Source: Agarilytica sp033852175
GTDB lineage: Bacteria; Pseudomonadota; Gammaproteobacteria; Pseudomonadales; Cellvibrionaceae
Assembly (NCBI GenBank): GCA_033852175.1
Contig: JAWSUY010000001.1
Coordinates: 372,001 to 436,000, forward strand
Length of the DNA stretch: 64,000 bases
Direction: 5' to 3'
Part shown: positions 63,947 through 64,000 of the stretch, in pieces
Layout: each line of letters begins with the position of its first letter
How positions within the stretch are numbered: the stretch's first letter is position 1
Made by a program: the position numbers and the translations under genes
Notes under the pieces: model-generated
The model's database searches: none
What the model was told of the DNA's origin: nothing
The model's input: the letters and a program-made list of their open reading frames with translations, nothing else

Positions 63947-64000
63947 AAGGAGCTTCGTTAAATTAAGTTCGGCGGTGTTATATCAAAAGGATTATGAAGC

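Overview
The window is a chromosomal segment of a Gammaproteobacterium. Core gene order resembles Pseudomonas (dsbB - rsd/algQ - FKBP - algP; rpoH - ftsX - ftsE - ftsY with divergent rsmD - coaD; tex and gshA nearby). The envelope gene content resembles marine Cellvibrionales-type relatives (complete type II secretion operon, TonB/ExbBD/TPR operon, haem lipoproteins, several PilZ proteins). The placement is an inference from gene content, not a database result. No rRNA, tRNA, CRISPR array or complete insertion sequence was seen.

Layout. 1-2.7 kb: 5' part of tex, an aquaporin with an unusual filter and a MarR regulator. 2.8-16.7 kb: an accessory extracytoplasmic redox locus built as two divergent operons. 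Leftward are a one-haem exported protein, a two-haem LamG lipoprotein and a Tat-exported protein, ending at a clear terminator. Rightward are a two-haem lipoprotein resembling the hydrazine synthase alpha subunit, two sibling outer-membrane barrels, a TlpA-like thiol oxidoreductase, a tiny DUF4266-type lipoprotein ending in Cys-Gly-Cys-Asn, a translationally coupled DUF3570 protein and a YfaZ-like barrel. The 637-bp divergent spacer carries an array of TGAC/GTCA inverted repeats. 16.9-17.2 kb: yebG with an SOS box.

17.3-27.3 kb: one leftward operon of nine overlapping or closely spaced genes: two secreted acidic proteins, three TPR proteins, ExbB, two ExbD (one with Asn in place of the essential Asp) and a TonB/AgmX-like protein. 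27.5-28.6 kb: apbE, the flavin transferase. 28.7-40.3 kb: the complete gspC-N type II secretion operon without a prepilin peptidase. 40.5-49.6 kb: an Ala-Asp repeat protein coupled to gshA, then fliL-like, dsbB, rsd, a WD40 lipoprotein, FKBP, algP, TIGR02444, trmB and DUF423. 49.6-54.7 kb: rpoH-ftsXEY and rsmD-coaD. 55.1-64 kb: two PilZ genes, radA coupled to a NADAR gene, a pair related to phage lambda O/P (DopC/DopE-type helicase matchmaker candidates) preceded by six 24-bp repeats and followed by a 170-bp near-palindromic MITE-like element, a Bax-like glucosaminidase, a third PilZ gene and parC.

The most unusual parts are the haem/thiol/outer-membrane locus at 2.8-16.7 kb, the ExbB/ExbD/TPR operon with asymmetric ExbD proteins, and the lambda-derived replication pair with its repeat array and palindromic element.
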